Shown here: positions 1 to 6,955 of the stretch, piece by piece | Layout: every line of letters begins with the position of its first letter | How positions within the stretch are numbered: position 1 is the stretch's first letter | Assembly: GCA_004556545.1 (NCBI GenBank) | Contig: SFGO01000024.1 | Coordinates: 1-40,127 of the forward strand | Origin: Clostridiales bacterium | GTDB taxonomy: Bacteria > Bacillota > Clostridia > Christensenellales > Aristaeellaceae | Reading direction: 5' to 3' | DNA length: 40,127 nt | Notes under the pieces: generated by a model | Told to the model about the DNA's origin: nothing | The model's input: the letters and a program-made list of their open reading frames with translations, nothing else | Databases searched by the model: none | Translations under genes and position numbers: made by a program

Positions 1-394
1 ACGCAGCGACAGCTCGACGATGTGCTTCACGGAGACGGCGGCGGGAAAGTTCCGCCTCAGACCGCTGTATTACGTCTCCGACGCGGACAAGCAGTGGTAC
101 AAGGACTACTACGGCATCCGGTATTCGGACGCTTACGAAGTTTACGGGCTTAAGCGCACGGGCTGCTGCGGCTGCGCGATCTCGGCAAGAGCCGTAGCGG
201 ATCTGGAGCTTATCCGCCCGTATGAGCCGAACGTCGTCAAGGCGGCGTGGGCGATATTCGGAGACAGCTACAGGTATCGCGCGAAGTACAACGAGTATAA
301 GGCTATGCGCCGGGAGCAGGAAAAGGCCAGAATGCAGGGGACACCGCAGGCCGAACTTCCGGGACAAATTACATGGGAGGATGTAGCGACATGA
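1..394 (+). CDS. PAPS reductase-family protein, C-terminal part (gene cut by the window edge)
   Basis: The reading frame enters from the left edge (first whole codon at base 2) and ends with TGA at 392-394. It encodes the C-terminal part of a phosphoadenosine-phosphosulfate-reductase-like protein of the type common in phages: a YYVSDADKQWYKDYYG segment, then SDAYEVYGLKRTGCCGCAIS with the Cys cluster, then a conserved LELIRPYEPNVVKAAW tail. Family members are ATP-pyrophosphatase-fold enzymes acting on sulfur or nucleotide substrates; the phage role is unknown, with nucleotide modification or defence evasion as speculation. An ATG exists at base 20, but upstream codons are open and homologous in character, so it is not a real start. 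The N-terminal part is the ORF running off the right edge (39625-40127); joining the edges keeps the frame. The stop overlaps the next start (ATGA). Confidence 0.85.
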   Translation, partial: RSDSSTMCFTETAAGKFRLRPLYYVSDADKQWYKDYYGIRYSDAYEVYGLKRTGCCGCAISARAVADLELIRPYEPNVVKAAWAIFGDSYRYRAKYNEYKAMRREQEKARMQGTPQAELPGQITWEDVAT

Positions 395-765
395 CAGACA
401 AGGAAATCATGCAGGCGCTGCGGTGCTGCGCAGAGGGCGAGTGCAAAGACTGCGCCATGCATGAGGATAAGCAGCGATGCCAAGAGAATTTATTGGACAA
501 AGCCGCTGAAGCCATCGAGCGTCTGACCGCCGAGAACGCGGCGCTGCGGGAGAAGGTGCCGCGGTGGATCAGCGTGGAGGAACGGAGGCCGGAGCCGGGA
601 AAACGCATCCTTGCTACGGACGGCGTATTTGTCGGCGAGGCGTACCGCACAAGCGCGGATACATGGAGAAGATATGACGGAACAGCTATGCGGGACTGCC
701 TTGGCAGTATAGTCACAAACTGGATGTCGCTGCCGGAAGCGCCGGAGGAAGAAGGCAAGGCATGA
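391..765 (+). CDS. DUF551-containing phage protein
   Basis: A 124-residue protein starting at ATG 391, which overlaps the stop of the PAPS-reductase gene by 4 nt and so suggests translational coupling. The N-terminal third is Cys-rich (CCAEGECKDCAMH, later QRC), possibly a small metal-binding module, followed by a short helical segment. Residues about 60-120 match the DUF551 pattern known from many prophages: WISVEERRPEPGKRIL at the start, VTNWMSLPEAPEE at the end. The function of DUF551 is not known. It belongs to the run of small overlapping early genes. Confidence 0.75.
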   Translation: MTDKEIMQALRCCAEGECKDCAMHEDKQRCQENLLDKAAEAIERLTAENAALREKVPRWISVEERRPEPGKRILATDGVFVGEAYRTSADTWRRYDGTAMRDCLGSIVTNWMSLPEAPEEEGKA

Positions 766-1043
766 AAGTCTACATAGCCGGTAAAATCACCGGAGATCCG
801 GGGTATCGGGATAAATTTGCAGCGGCAGAAATACAGCTGTGCGGGCAGGGGCACACTGTGCTCAATCCTGCCGAGCTGCCGGAGGGCATGGCCCCAGCAG
901 ACTATATGCGGATCTGCTTTGCAATGATCGACGTGGCGGACGCGGTTGTTTTCCTGCCGGACGCAGCGGAAAGCGCAGGCGCGAGGCTAGAAATGGCATA
1001 CTGCGAGTACTTCGGGAAGGAGTATGAGACGTGGAGCGACTGA
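762..1043 (+). CDS. DUF4406 / nucleoside 2-deoxyribosyltransferase-like protein
   Basis: A 93-residue protein beginning MKVYIAGKITGDP and containing ADYMRICFAMIDVADAVVFLPDAAESAGARLEMAYCEY. This is the layout of the DUF4406 family, which shares a fold with nucleoside 2-deoxyribosyltransferases: N-terminal beta strand plus Gly motif, a central ADAVVFLPD strand and a GARLEMAYC helix carrying the probable catalytic Glu. A role in nucleotide metabolism is inferred from the fold and not shown. ATG 762 overlaps the previous stop by 4 nt, and its 3' end overlaps the next gene by 13 nt. Confidence 0.75.
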   Translation: MKVYIAGKITGDPGYRDKFAAAEIQLCGQGHTVLNPAELPEGMAPADYMRICFAMIDVADAVVFLPDAAESAGARLEMAYCEYFGKEYETWSD

Positions 1044-1558
1044 CTAAATGGAATGGTGGACAAACCCGTCACGCCTATTATCCGCGCTGCTTTAAAGAAC
1101 CGTGCTACGGCAGCGGGTGCAAAATCAAGGATTGCCCGTTTAAAACAGCGGTGTGTGAGCGACTCGCGGCCTACGAAGACACGGGGATGACGCCGGAGGA
1201 AATCAAGACTCCATTTACGGAGGACACGATGATAAATCTGGAAGCGCAGGCGCTGGGCGTGGAGCCTAGCCGCCTCCGCGAGCTTGCCGAGGCCGACAAG
1301 GACGGAAGGTGCGTTGTGCTGCCGTGCAAGGTGGGACAGCGGGTGTTCGCCTTGTTGGACACGGATAAGAATATAAGCGAGTGCGAGGTAAAGCAGATTG
1401 GTATGGGCAATGAAATCGGCTTTATTGGTCTTGAGCCAATAGGCGCCAGAGGGCGGGAGTATGGCGTAGCGCTAAACGGATTTGGTAAGACAGTATTTCT
1501 CACCCGCGAGGAGGCCGAAAAGGCGCTGGAAGAAAAGGAGGGCAAGAAGGATGGTTGA
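1031..1558 (+). CDS. Hypothetical phage protein, Cys-rich N-terminus
   Basis: A 175-residue protein starting at GTG 1031, chosen because a GGAAGGAG ribosome binding site lies about 8 nt upstream and the start MERLTKWNGGQTRHAYYP is a recurring opening in Firmicute prophage proteins. The first 40 residues contain CFKEPCYGSGCKIKDCPF and a further Cys, a likely zinc-binding knot. The centre (VLPCKVGQRVFAL) resembles a small beta-barrel and the C-terminus is Glu/Lys-rich and helical. No enzymatic motif is recognised. It overlaps the upstream gene by 13 nt, as expected in this compact operon. Confidence 0.7.
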   Translation: MERLTKWNGGQTRHAYYPRCFKEPCYGSGCKIKDCPFKTAVCERLAAYEDTGMTPEEIKTPFTEDTMINLEAQALGVEPSRLRELAEADKDGRCVVLPCKVGQRVFALLDTDKNISECEVKQIGMGNEIGFIGLEPIGARGREYGVALNGFGKTVFLTREEAEKALEEKEGKKDG

Positions 1559-1563
1559 ACTGA

Positions 1564-1998
1564 ATGAGCGGGCTGCACTTTGAATCCATGGCGGACATGC
1601 CGCCGCGGATGCGGGAGCTTTATGTCCGGCAGCAGTTGCCGGGGGCTGACGCGGGGCCGAAGAAGGCCTCGAAGTATCACAGCGCGCCCGCCGAGCGCGG
1701 CGAGCTGCGCTTCGACAGCCAGAAGGAAGCCAGGCGCTATGACGAGCTGATGGTCATGCTGCGGACCGGGATCATCTCCGACCTGCGGCTGCAGCCGCAA
1801 TTCACGCTGCAGGAATCTTATGTGACAGAGACCGGCGAGCGGATCCGCGCGATCCGGTACACGGCGGACTTTTCGTACAAATTCGGCGGCAAGCTCGTCG
1901 TCGAAGATGTGAAGTCCAAGCCGACGCGGACAAAGGAGTATCTGCGCAACCGGAAATTCATGCGGTCAAAATTTGGAATCGACATACAGGAGATTTAA
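1564..1998 (+). CDS. DUF1064 nuclease-like protein
   Basis: A 144-residue protein. From about residue 35 it follows the DUF1064 pattern: KYHSAPAERGELRFDSQKEARRYDEL, then LRLQPQFTLQES, IRYTADFSYKFGGKLVVEDVKSK and a basic TKEYLRNRKFM segment. DUF1064 proteins have a restriction-endonuclease-like core (E, D, ExK), visible here as the Glu in FDSQKEA, Asp in TADF and ExxK in VEDVKSK. They are thought to act as recombination or Holliday-junction nucleases in phages. The start at 1564 is the first in-frame ATG; a weak AAGG lies about 13 nt upstream, and ATG 1588 is an alternative. Confidence 0.75.
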   Translation: MSGLHFESMADMPPRMRELYVRQQLPGADAGPKKASKYHSAPAERGELRFDSQKEARRYDELMVMLRTGIISDLRLQPQFTLQESYVTETGERIRAIRYTADFSYKFGGKLVVEDVKSKPTRTKEYLRNRKFMRSKFGIDIQEI

Positions 1999-2000
1999 AC

Positions 2001-2207
2001 ATGCCGGAAGAAAAAAACGAGAGCAGCCCGCGCGAGGCATGCGGGCTGCCGAAGCAGGGCAATGCCTGCCCGTATGCAAAGCTCGCGCCGGATCTTTGCG
2101 CGCGGTGCGGCTGGAACCCGGATGAGCACGCGCGGCGGAAGGCGCTGCCGCTGACCGAGAACGCCGACGGGCTTCGGCACAAGGATATCAGCCAGCCCGA
2201 GGACTAA
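2001..2207 (+). CDS. Small Cys-containing hypothetical protein
   Basis: A 68-residue protein starting 2 nt after the DUF1064 stop. It contains CGLPKQGNACPYAKLAPDLCARCGW, a plausible four-Cys zinc site, with a charged C-terminus. It is not recognised as a named family. Close spacing and codon usage like its neighbours support it as a real early gene. Confidence 0.6.
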   Translation: MPEEKNESSPREACGLPKQGNACPYAKLAPDLCARCGWNPDEHARRKALPLTENADGLRHKDISQPED

Positions 2208-2559
2208 GACCAGCAATCAGCCGGGGAACCATATTTTTTCGGACTTATGCCGCGGCCGCTACGCCATGAGACGGCTGCGGGAGGATCACCCCGGCTCTGC
2301 ACCCGGCCCGCGAAACCTCAAGCCCGCGGGCCGGGGATAAAAAGCGCGTGTGGAACGTGCGCGCGAATGGGAACCGTCAACGTTACCCCACGCCGGGTGT
2401 CGGGATCGCCCGGCGGCATCGTGTTACCTCCTTCATAAAGCTGCCTGAGCAGACAAGGGCAGCTCGTCTGCGGCGACAGGGGGACGCGCAGGCGCAGGCG
2501 GTGCAAGTCCGCCCTGCATAGGGGCCGGGAGACCGGCCCCTGACGAAAGGAGAATGGAA
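2208..2559 (+). other. Non-coding stretch with five GC-rich stem-loops
   Basis: About 350 nt with no convincing gene in an otherwise gapless operon. It holds five stems: 2250-2258 with 2272-2280 (9 bp, one G-U); 2302-2312 with 2325-2335 (perfect 11 bp); 2391-2397 with 2409-2415 (7 bp); 2497-2501 with 2509-2513 (T-arm-like, 7-nt loop, extended by GCA/TGC around a bulge); and 2521-2528 with 2533-2540 (perfect 8 bp, GAGA loop). The last stem sits just before the ribosome binding site of the next gene. It could be a structured RNA, a replication origin for the nearby HUH protein, or a packaging site. None of these is proved. Confidence 0.5.
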
Positions 2560-2973
2560 ATGTCGCACGTAGTCGACCTGACGGGCATGGACTTTGGATA
2601 TTTGCACGTCATCGGGCGGGATACCAGCAAAAAAGGAGACACGGCACACTGGATCTGCCGGTGTAAATGCGGGACCATCTGCAGCAAGGACGGGAGATAC
2701 CTCCGGAACGGGCATGCAAAAAGCTGCGGCTGCTTCAGGAAAGAACGCGCGGCCACGCTCGTCACCAAGAGGAATCCAGACAAAAAGCAAAAAGCCGAAC
2801 CGAAGAAGAAAAAATTCGGCAGCGGCCCGCAGCGGGCAGGCTCCGGGATCTGTTACAACCCACTCTGCCCGACGCGCAACAACTACCGAGGCGCCTGGAG
2901 CTGCACCGAGTGCCGCTTCTGCCCGGAACGCAAATTTGCACGCCAGTCGAGGCGGGAGATCATCAAAATTTGA
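2560..2973 (+). CDS. Zinc-ribbon protein related to homing-endonuclease-associated domains
   Basis: A 137-residue protein. ATG 2560 is preferred over ATG 2554 because AGGAG then sits 7 nt upstream. Residues about 5-60 read DLTGMDFGYLHVIGRD, WICRCKCGTICSKDGRYLRNG and AKSCGCFRKE. This is the small Cys-rich beta domain seen next to HNH or AP2 domains in phage homing endonucleases. No HNH or AP2 catalytic module follows; instead there is a Lys-rich linker and a second Cys cluster (CYNPLCPTRNN, CTECRFCPERKF). A nucleic-acid-binding role is inferred. It may be a homing-endonuclease remnant or a regulator. Confidence 0.65.
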   Translation: MSHVVDLTGMDFGYLHVIGRDTSKKGDTAHWICRCKCGTICSKDGRYLRNGHAKSCGCFRKERAATLVTKRNPDKKQKAEPKKKKFGSGPQRAGSGICYNPLCPTRNNYRGAWSCTECRFCPERKFARQSRREIIKI

Positions 2974-2986
2974 AGGGAGTATCAAA

Positions 2987-3337
2987 ATGGCAGGAATCAT
3001 GGGACTGTTCGCGTCAGAACTGGATGAGTTTATCGCGGACTATGACAATCAATTCTGGGACGCGAGTTTCCACGGCGAGACTTACCCGCCGCGGATCATC
3101 ATGGAGCGCTCTACGCCGCCGCTCTACCGGGTGGAGGACGACGGATCAAAGACGCTGGAGCCGAATCCGACGATCCAGATCATCGGCAGCGTGGACACAG
3201 AGGTCGTCACAACCGGCAAGCTCCAGATCAGCAAAAAGGACTTCACCAAGCTGACCAACCGCGCCGCCGCTCTGCTGGAGCTGTTCCTGCACGGGTTTAT
3301 GCAGGAGCGCAAGGAACTGGAGGCGGAACAGGGATGA
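2987..3337 (+). CDS. Hypothetical phage protein
   Basis: A 116-residue acidic protein starting MAGIMGLFASELDEFIADYD. The start at 2987 has GAAGGGAG about 7 nt upstream. The central part contains short beta-like segments (TIQIIGSVDTEVVTTGKLQIS) followed by an amphipathic helix (DFTKLTNRAAALLELFLHGFMQERKELE). No family is recognised. It overlaps the next gene by 4 nt. Confidence 0.6.
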   Translation: MAGIMGLFASELDEFIADYDNQFWDASFHGETYPPRIIMERSTPPLYRVEDDGSKTLEPNPTIQIIGSVDTEVVTTGKLQISKKDFTKLTNRAAALLELFLHGFMQERKELEAEQG

Positions 3338-3468
3338 TCATTGAGATTCTGAGCCTAGCTGCTGCGCTGGAGTGGATCGCGCTGGGCGTGCTGGTGTTTT
3401 TCGAGCTGCGCAGCCAGAAACGCAGGCTTGAAGAAGCGATAAAGGAATTAGAGAACGCTATCCGTTGA
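3334..3468 (+). CDS. Small single-TM protein
   Basis: A 44-residue ORF whose ATG overlaps the preceding stop region (GGGATGATCA). It has a hydrophobic helix at about residues 4-24 (EILSLAAALEWIALGVLVFF) followed by a charged tail, the layout of a small bitopic membrane protein. Its stop codon lies inside the first copy of a 47-bp direct repeat. Function unknown. Confidence 0.6.
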   Translation: MIIEILSLAAALEWIALGVLVFFELRSQKRRLEEAIKELENAIR

Positions 3469-3509
3469 ACGCATGGCCGGAATATCCGGCCACGCTTTGA
3501 GCGGGCAGA
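3463..3509 (+). repeat. 47-bp direct repeat, copy 1
   Basis: This block is 46/47 identical to 3976-4022. Each copy begins with the last Arg codon and TGA stop of the preceding gene and contains a perfect palindromic stem (TGGCCGGA/TCCGGCCA), then ACGCTTTGAGCGGGCAGA. The two copies bracket the Gp49-like gene. Confidence 0.9.
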
Positions 3510-3546
3510 TGGCCCGAAGCCTATGGGAATAGAAAGGAGCAAAAAA

Positions 3547-3981
3547 ATGCAAAAGTACATCGGAACAAAAATGGTAGAGGCGGAGAAAACAGAAAATGGA
3601 TACCGAGTGCGGTATGAGGACGGATATGAGAGCTTTAGCCCAGCAGATGTGTTTGAAAAGGCGTACATGCCGCTTTTGGCGAACGGATGCTTGAAAACAG
3701 AGAAACCGAGCATCAGCCAGAGGATGGTTGATGATTTCATCGCATTCCATGAGGTGAAAAAACTCGGGAGAAAAACGACCATCGTAAGGGCTGTTCTTAG
3801 AAATGGCTTTGAAATCGTTGAAAGTTCGAGCTGCGTGAGCGCCGAGAACTACGACGAGATGATGGGCGAAGCTATCTGCATGGGCAAAGTGAAAGACAAA
3901 GTGTGGATGTTGCTCGGGTTCTTGTTGCAGACGGCAGTAAATGGTACCCGTGGCGCCGCGACATGCCCGGATGATCGTTGA
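3547..3981 (+). CDS. Gp49-like phage protein, two-part
   Basis: A 144-residue protein. ATG 3547 is chosen because AAAGGAG lies 7 nt upstream. Residues 1-40 (YIGTKMVEAE, GYRVRYEDGYESFSPADVFEKAY) match a short domain widespread in phage small proteins. Residues about 60-130 (RMVDDFIAFHEVKKLGRKTTIVRAVLRNGFEIVESSSCVSAENYDE, KDKVWMLLGF) match the phage Gp49/66-like family. This looks like a fusion of the two. Function unknown. It is less GC-rich than its neighbours, and the last codons and stop lie in copy 2 of the 47-bp repeat, so it may have arrived as a cassette. Confidence 0.75.
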   Translation: MQKYIGTKMVEAEKTENGYRVRYEDGYESFSPADVFEKAYMPLLANGCLKTEKPSISQRMVDDFIAFHEVKKLGRKTTIVRAVLRNGFEIVESSSCVSAENYDEMMGEAICMGKVKDKVWMLLGFLLQTAVNGTRGAATCPDDR

Positions 3982-4022
3982 ACGCATGGCCGGAATTTCC
4001 GGCCACGCTTTGAGCGGGCAGA
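3976..4022 (+). repeat. 47-bp direct repeat, copy 2
   Basis: Second copy of the 3463-3509 repeat, with a single A/T difference at the palindrome centre. It supplies the stop codon of the Gp49-like gene and lies just upstream of the replication-protein gene. Confidence 0.9.
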
Positions 4023-4036
4023 GATGGGAGGCTGAG

Positions 4037-4810
4037 ATGATGGTAAGAAGACACAAGCGCCGGAAGTTTTCCGGGAGGGTCTGCGAGCAGATCGTGTACA
4101 CGGTGGCGGGCGGCACGGATCCGAAGACCAGCCGGCCGAAGAAGCCGCGGTTCCAGACGCAGGAAGAACGCGAGGAATTCAACACTAGGATCTCGGCTGC
4201 AAAGTTCGCGGCGCTGGTCAACGCCAACTTCTCCACGTCGAGCTATTACTCCACACTCACGCTCGACACCGAACATGAGGTACATACCGCGCAGGAGATG
4301 CGCAGGATCCGGGATAATTTCTACCGCCGCATGGTCTACCGGTATCCGGAGGCCAAGATCGTCATCGTCTACGGCCGGGGCAAGTCGACCAACCGCTTCC
4401 ACCTGCACCTGATCACGGACGGGATTCCTGCCGATGCGCTGGGCCAGCTCTGGGGCCTCGGCAGCGTCATCGACTGCAAACCGCTGCGGAAGCACAACTA
4501 TTACTTAGATGAAAACGGAAACAAGACTGACCACGGGCAGGACTACACGGCGCTGGCCAACTACCTGCACGGCCACTGGCGCAAGGAGTTCGGCGGGCAC
4601 CGGTACAAGGCCAGCCGCAGCTGCGTCCGGCCGGAGCCGGAGCCCGCGACCGAGGCGGTCCGGGACTACAGCCTGACGCGCCCGCCAGTCGCCCCGCGCG
4701 GCTATATCCTCGTCGAGTCCAGAGCCACGCAGTATGGATTCCTATATTTCAAATATGTATGGGATCCCAAAAACGAGACACGTAAGCGGACCGGGAGCCG
4801 CCTTCTTTAA
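4037..4810 (+). CDS. HUH-type replication initiation-like protein
   Basis: A 257-residue protein beginning at ATG 4037 (GGGAGG 5 nt upstream; ATG 4040 is also possible). It shows the motif order of rolling-circle Rep endonucleases: a YYSTLTLD strand at about 70-77 (motif I), FHLHLITDG at 121-129 with the metal-binding HLH (HUH, motif II), and a candidate catalytic Tyr in YTALANYLHGHWRKE (170-184, motif III). Such proteins nick DNA at an origin and stay covalently attached to the 5' end. In phages of this type the protein is usually the only recognisable replication gene, as here. Origin location is unknown; the multi-hairpin region 2208-2559 is a candidate. Confidence 0.75.
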   Translation: MMVRRHKRRKFSGRVCEQIVYTVAGGTDPKTSRPKKPRFQTQEEREEFNTRISAAKFAALVNANFSTSSYYSTLTLDTEHEVHTAQEMRRIRDNFYRRMVYRYPEAKIVIVYGRGKSTNRFHLHLITDGIPADALGQLWGLGSVIDCKPLRKHNYYLDENGNKTDHGQDYTALANYLHGHWRKEFGGHRYKASRSCVRPEPEPATEAVRDYSLTRPPVAPRGYILVESRATQYGFLYFKYVWDPKNETRKRTGSRLL

Positions 4811-4844
4811 ACCTTGTAAATGTGTTGAGTTTTAGAACGAAAGG

Positions 4845-5060
4845 GTGATAGAGACGAGCGACTACTGGCACAGGGAGTATATCTGCCCATTCTGGCAGGC
4901 AGCCGGGAAAAAGACGATCCGCTGCGAAGGAGAATGCGTGCTTGCATTTCCTGAGCGGCGGGAGACGTCAGACTACATCACGCGATACTGCGCAAGCTTT
5001 GACTACGTGCGGTGCAGCATCGCGGCGGCGAAGCTCCGATACTACGAAAGAACAGAATGA
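4845..5060 (+). CDS. Small Cys-containing hypothetical protein
   Basis: A 71-residue ORF with YWHREYICPFWQAAGKK, CEGECVLAFPER, ITRYCASFDYVRCSIAAAKLRYYER. The Cys spacing (C, CxxxC, C, C) suggests a metal-binding fold; similar short proteins precede the terminase genes in many Clostridia prophages. The only start after the in-frame stop at 4833 is GTG 4845, with GAAAGG directly adjacent, so the start is uncertain. Confidence 0.6.
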   Translation: MIETSDYWHREYICPFWQAAGKKTIRCEGECVLAFPERRETSDYITRYCASFDYVRCSIAAAKLRYYERTE

Positions 5061-5067
5061 GAGCCGA

Positions 5068-5093
5068 AGCGCATGCGGAACGCCGTATGCGCT
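5068..5093 (+). terminator. Terminator-like hairpin at the early/late boundary
   Basis: An 11-bp stem (5068-5078 with 5083-5093, one G-U pair, 4-nt loop) followed by CATTCTG. It lies just after the last early gene and 10 nt before late-promoter element A. The U-run is weak, so termination is inferred from position and repetition of this arrangement at the other two late promoters. Confidence 0.55.
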
Positions 5094-5103
5094 CATTCTG
5101 CGT

Positions 5104-5140
5104 GCGTGGGGTGAAAAGAGTTTCCGGATACGCTATGCTG
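5104..5140 (+). promoter_or_regulatory. Late-promoter-like element A
   Basis: GCGTGGGGTGAA at 5104-5115, a 16-nt spacer, then GCTATGCTG at 5132-5140 with TATGCT as a -10-like hexamer. The same 12-mer, identical spacing and a matching GCTA block occur at 13548-13584 and 26007-26043, each before a late operon. There is no consensus -35 (TTGACA), so an activator or dedicated sigma is likely. It would drive terS, terL and the tail and portal genes. Confidence 0.7.
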
Positions 5141-5164
5141 AAAAGCAGAAGGGAGGCGTGAGCC

Positions 5165-5596
5165 ATGGCGAGGAAACCGAAGTATGAATCCGTGGAGCAG
5201 ATCGAAGGGATGATCGAGGCGTATTTTGAGAGCTGCAAGGGAGAGATCCTGCGGGATGAGGACGGGCGCATCGTTTTCAACCAGAAAGACGGGACTCCGG
5301 TCTGGGTGGGGAGGAAGCCGCCGACGATACCGGGGCTTGCGCTGGCGCTGGGCTTTTCCAGCAGGCAGAGCCTGTATAACTACAAGGCCAGGAAAGAATT
5401 TATGGACACGATTTCGCGCGCGCAGACGCGCGTGGAACAATATACGGCCGAAAGACTGTTCGACCGGGACTCTCAGCGGGGGGCACAGTTCGCGCTGGAG
5501 TATGGGTTCCGGTATCGCAGAGACGCCGGGGACGAAAAGCAGGATCAGACGCCGCGTGTGCTGCTGGAATGTGATGCGGAGGACGCGAGCGAATGA
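5165..5596 (+). CDS. terS: Terminase small subunit
   Basis: A 143-residue protein directly before and overlapping (4 nt) the large terminase gene. It opens MARKPKYESVEQIEGMIEAYFESCKGEI and has an HTH-like segment (TIPGLALALGFSSRQSLYNYKARKEFMDTISRA) as in DNA-recognising small terminases, then an acidic C-terminal tail that may contact TerL. The small subunit recognises phage DNA for packaging. ATG 5165 has GGGAGGCGTG 8-10 nt upstream. It is the first gene after late element A. Confidence 0.85.
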   Translation: MARKPKYESVEQIEGMIEAYFESCKGEILRDEDGRIVFNQKDGTPVWVGRKPPTIPGLALALGFSSRQSLYNYKARKEFMDTISRAQTRVEQYTAERLFDRDSQRGAQFALEYGFRYRRDAGDEKQDQTPRVLLECDAEDASE

Positions 5597-6951
5597 GAAC
5601 GCTGGATCTCGGGCGGGCGCAGCCGAAGCAGACGCTCTTTCTCAAGGACAAACACCGGCACATCGCCTATGGCGGCGCGCGCGGCGGCGGAAAGAGCTGG
5701 GCCGTGCGGACAAAGTCGAAGCTGCTGGCATTCCGATATCCGGGCATTAAGATCCTGATCGTCCGAAAGACATACAAGGAGCTGCAGAATAACCACATCG
5801 AGCAGCTGACAGCGGAGCTAGCCGGGTTCGCAAAATACAACCGGTCGGACAAAATGTTTCGCTTCCCGAACGGGTCGACGATCTCTTTCGGATACTGCGC
5901 AAACGAGGGGGATCTAGGGCAGTATCAGGGCGCGGAATATGACGTGGTGTTCATCGACGAGGCCGGGCAGCTGCAGGAAAGCTGGATCCGCAAGATCAAT
6001 CTCTGCGTGCGCGGAACGAATGGATTTCCAAAGCGGACGTATTACACGCTGAACCCCGGCGGGCCGGGGCACGCATACTTCAAGCGTGTCTTCGTCGATC
6101 GGAATTTCAATCCCGATGAAGACCCGAATGACTATTTCTTCATTCAGGCAAAGGTAGAGGACAACAAGGCACTCATGGATACGCAGCCTGACTACCTGCG
6201 CGAGCTGGAGAATCTGCCGCCGACGCTGCGGGCAGCGTGGAAGGATGGCCGCTGGGACGTCTATGAGGGACAGTTCTTCGAGGACTTCCGGGACGTGCCG
6301 GAGCATTACAAGGACCGGCGCTGGACGCATGTCATCGAGCCGTTTGAGATTCCGGACGGATGGACGATCTGCCGGAGCTATGACTTTGGCTATGGAAAGC
6401 CGTTTTCCTGCGCATGGTGGGCAGTTGACTATGACGGGACGATCTACCGGATCATGGAGCTGTACGGCTGCACGCGGACGCCGAACGAGGGCGTAAAGTG
6501 GACACCGGACAAACAGTTTGAAGAGATCCACAAAACGGAGATGCAGCACCCGTGGCTCAAGGGGAAAACCATCATCGGCGTGGCGGACCCCGCGATCTGG
6601 GATGCGTCGCGCGGAGAATCGGTCGCAGACACGGCTGCGCGGCACGGCGTATTTTTTACGCCTGGCGACAATGAACGCATTGCAGGTTGGATGCAGTGCC
6701 ACTACCGGCTGCAGTTTGACGAGGACGGATATCCGCGGATGTATGTCTTCAACACCTGCAGGGCGTTCATCAGGACGATCCCGCTGCTTATCTACGACGA
6801 GCACAAGGTAGAGGATCTGGATACGACGATGGAAGACCACGTCGCGGACGAATGGCGATATTTCTGCATGTCGCGGCCGATCAAGCCGATCCGCGCGGTG
6901 AAAGAGCAGCGGATCCTTTTTGATCCGCTGGACATGATGAAACGGAGGTAA
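5593..6951 (+). CDS. terL: Terminase large subunit
   Basis: A 452-residue packaging ATPase/nuclease. Walker A is GGARGGGKS at 27-35; Walker B is VVFIDEAGQ with the acidic pair at about 122-123; a coupling-type segment (YYTLNPGGPGHAYFKR) follows. The C-terminal half carries RNase-H-fold nuclease strands with acidic residues (YDFGYGKPFSCAWWAVDYDG; GVADPAIWDASRGE). It translocates DNA into the procapsid and cuts the concatemer. The ATG overlaps the terS stop region. Confidence 0.93.
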   Translation: MRTLDLGRAQPKQTLFLKDKHRHIAYGGARGGGKSWAVRTKSKLLAFRYPGIKILIVRKTYKELQNNHIEQLTAELAGFAKYNRSDKMFRFPNGSTISFGYCANEGDLGQYQGAEYDVVFIDEAGQLQESWIRKINLCVRGTNGFPKRTYYTLNPGGPGHAYFKRVFVDRNFNPDEDPNDYFFIQAKVEDNKALMDTQPDYLRELENLPPTLRAAWKDGRWDVYEGQFFEDFRDVPEHYKDRRWTHVIEPFEIPDGWTICRSYDFGYGKPFSCAWWAVDYDGTIYRIMELYGCTRTPNEGVKWTPDKQFEEIHKTEMQHPWLKGKTIIGVADPAIWDASRGESVADTAARHGVFFTPGDNERIAGWMQCHYRLQFDEDGYPRMYVFNTCRAFIRTIPLLIYDEHKVEDLDTTMEDHVADEWRYFCMSRPIKPIRAVKEQRILFDPLDMMKRR

Positions 6952-6955
6952 GGCC

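Noticed and set aside
2247..2438. 63-codon ORF in the hairpin-rich region
   Set aside because: It has no ribosome binding site and a composition like shadow frames, and it overlaps the strongest stems.
2490..2545. GGTGCAAGTCC followed by GC-rich stems, resembling part of a cobalamin riboswitch or a group II intron
   Set aside because: The rest of the B12-box layout and a vitamin-related gene are absent, and no intron ORF or domain V is seen. The match is too short.
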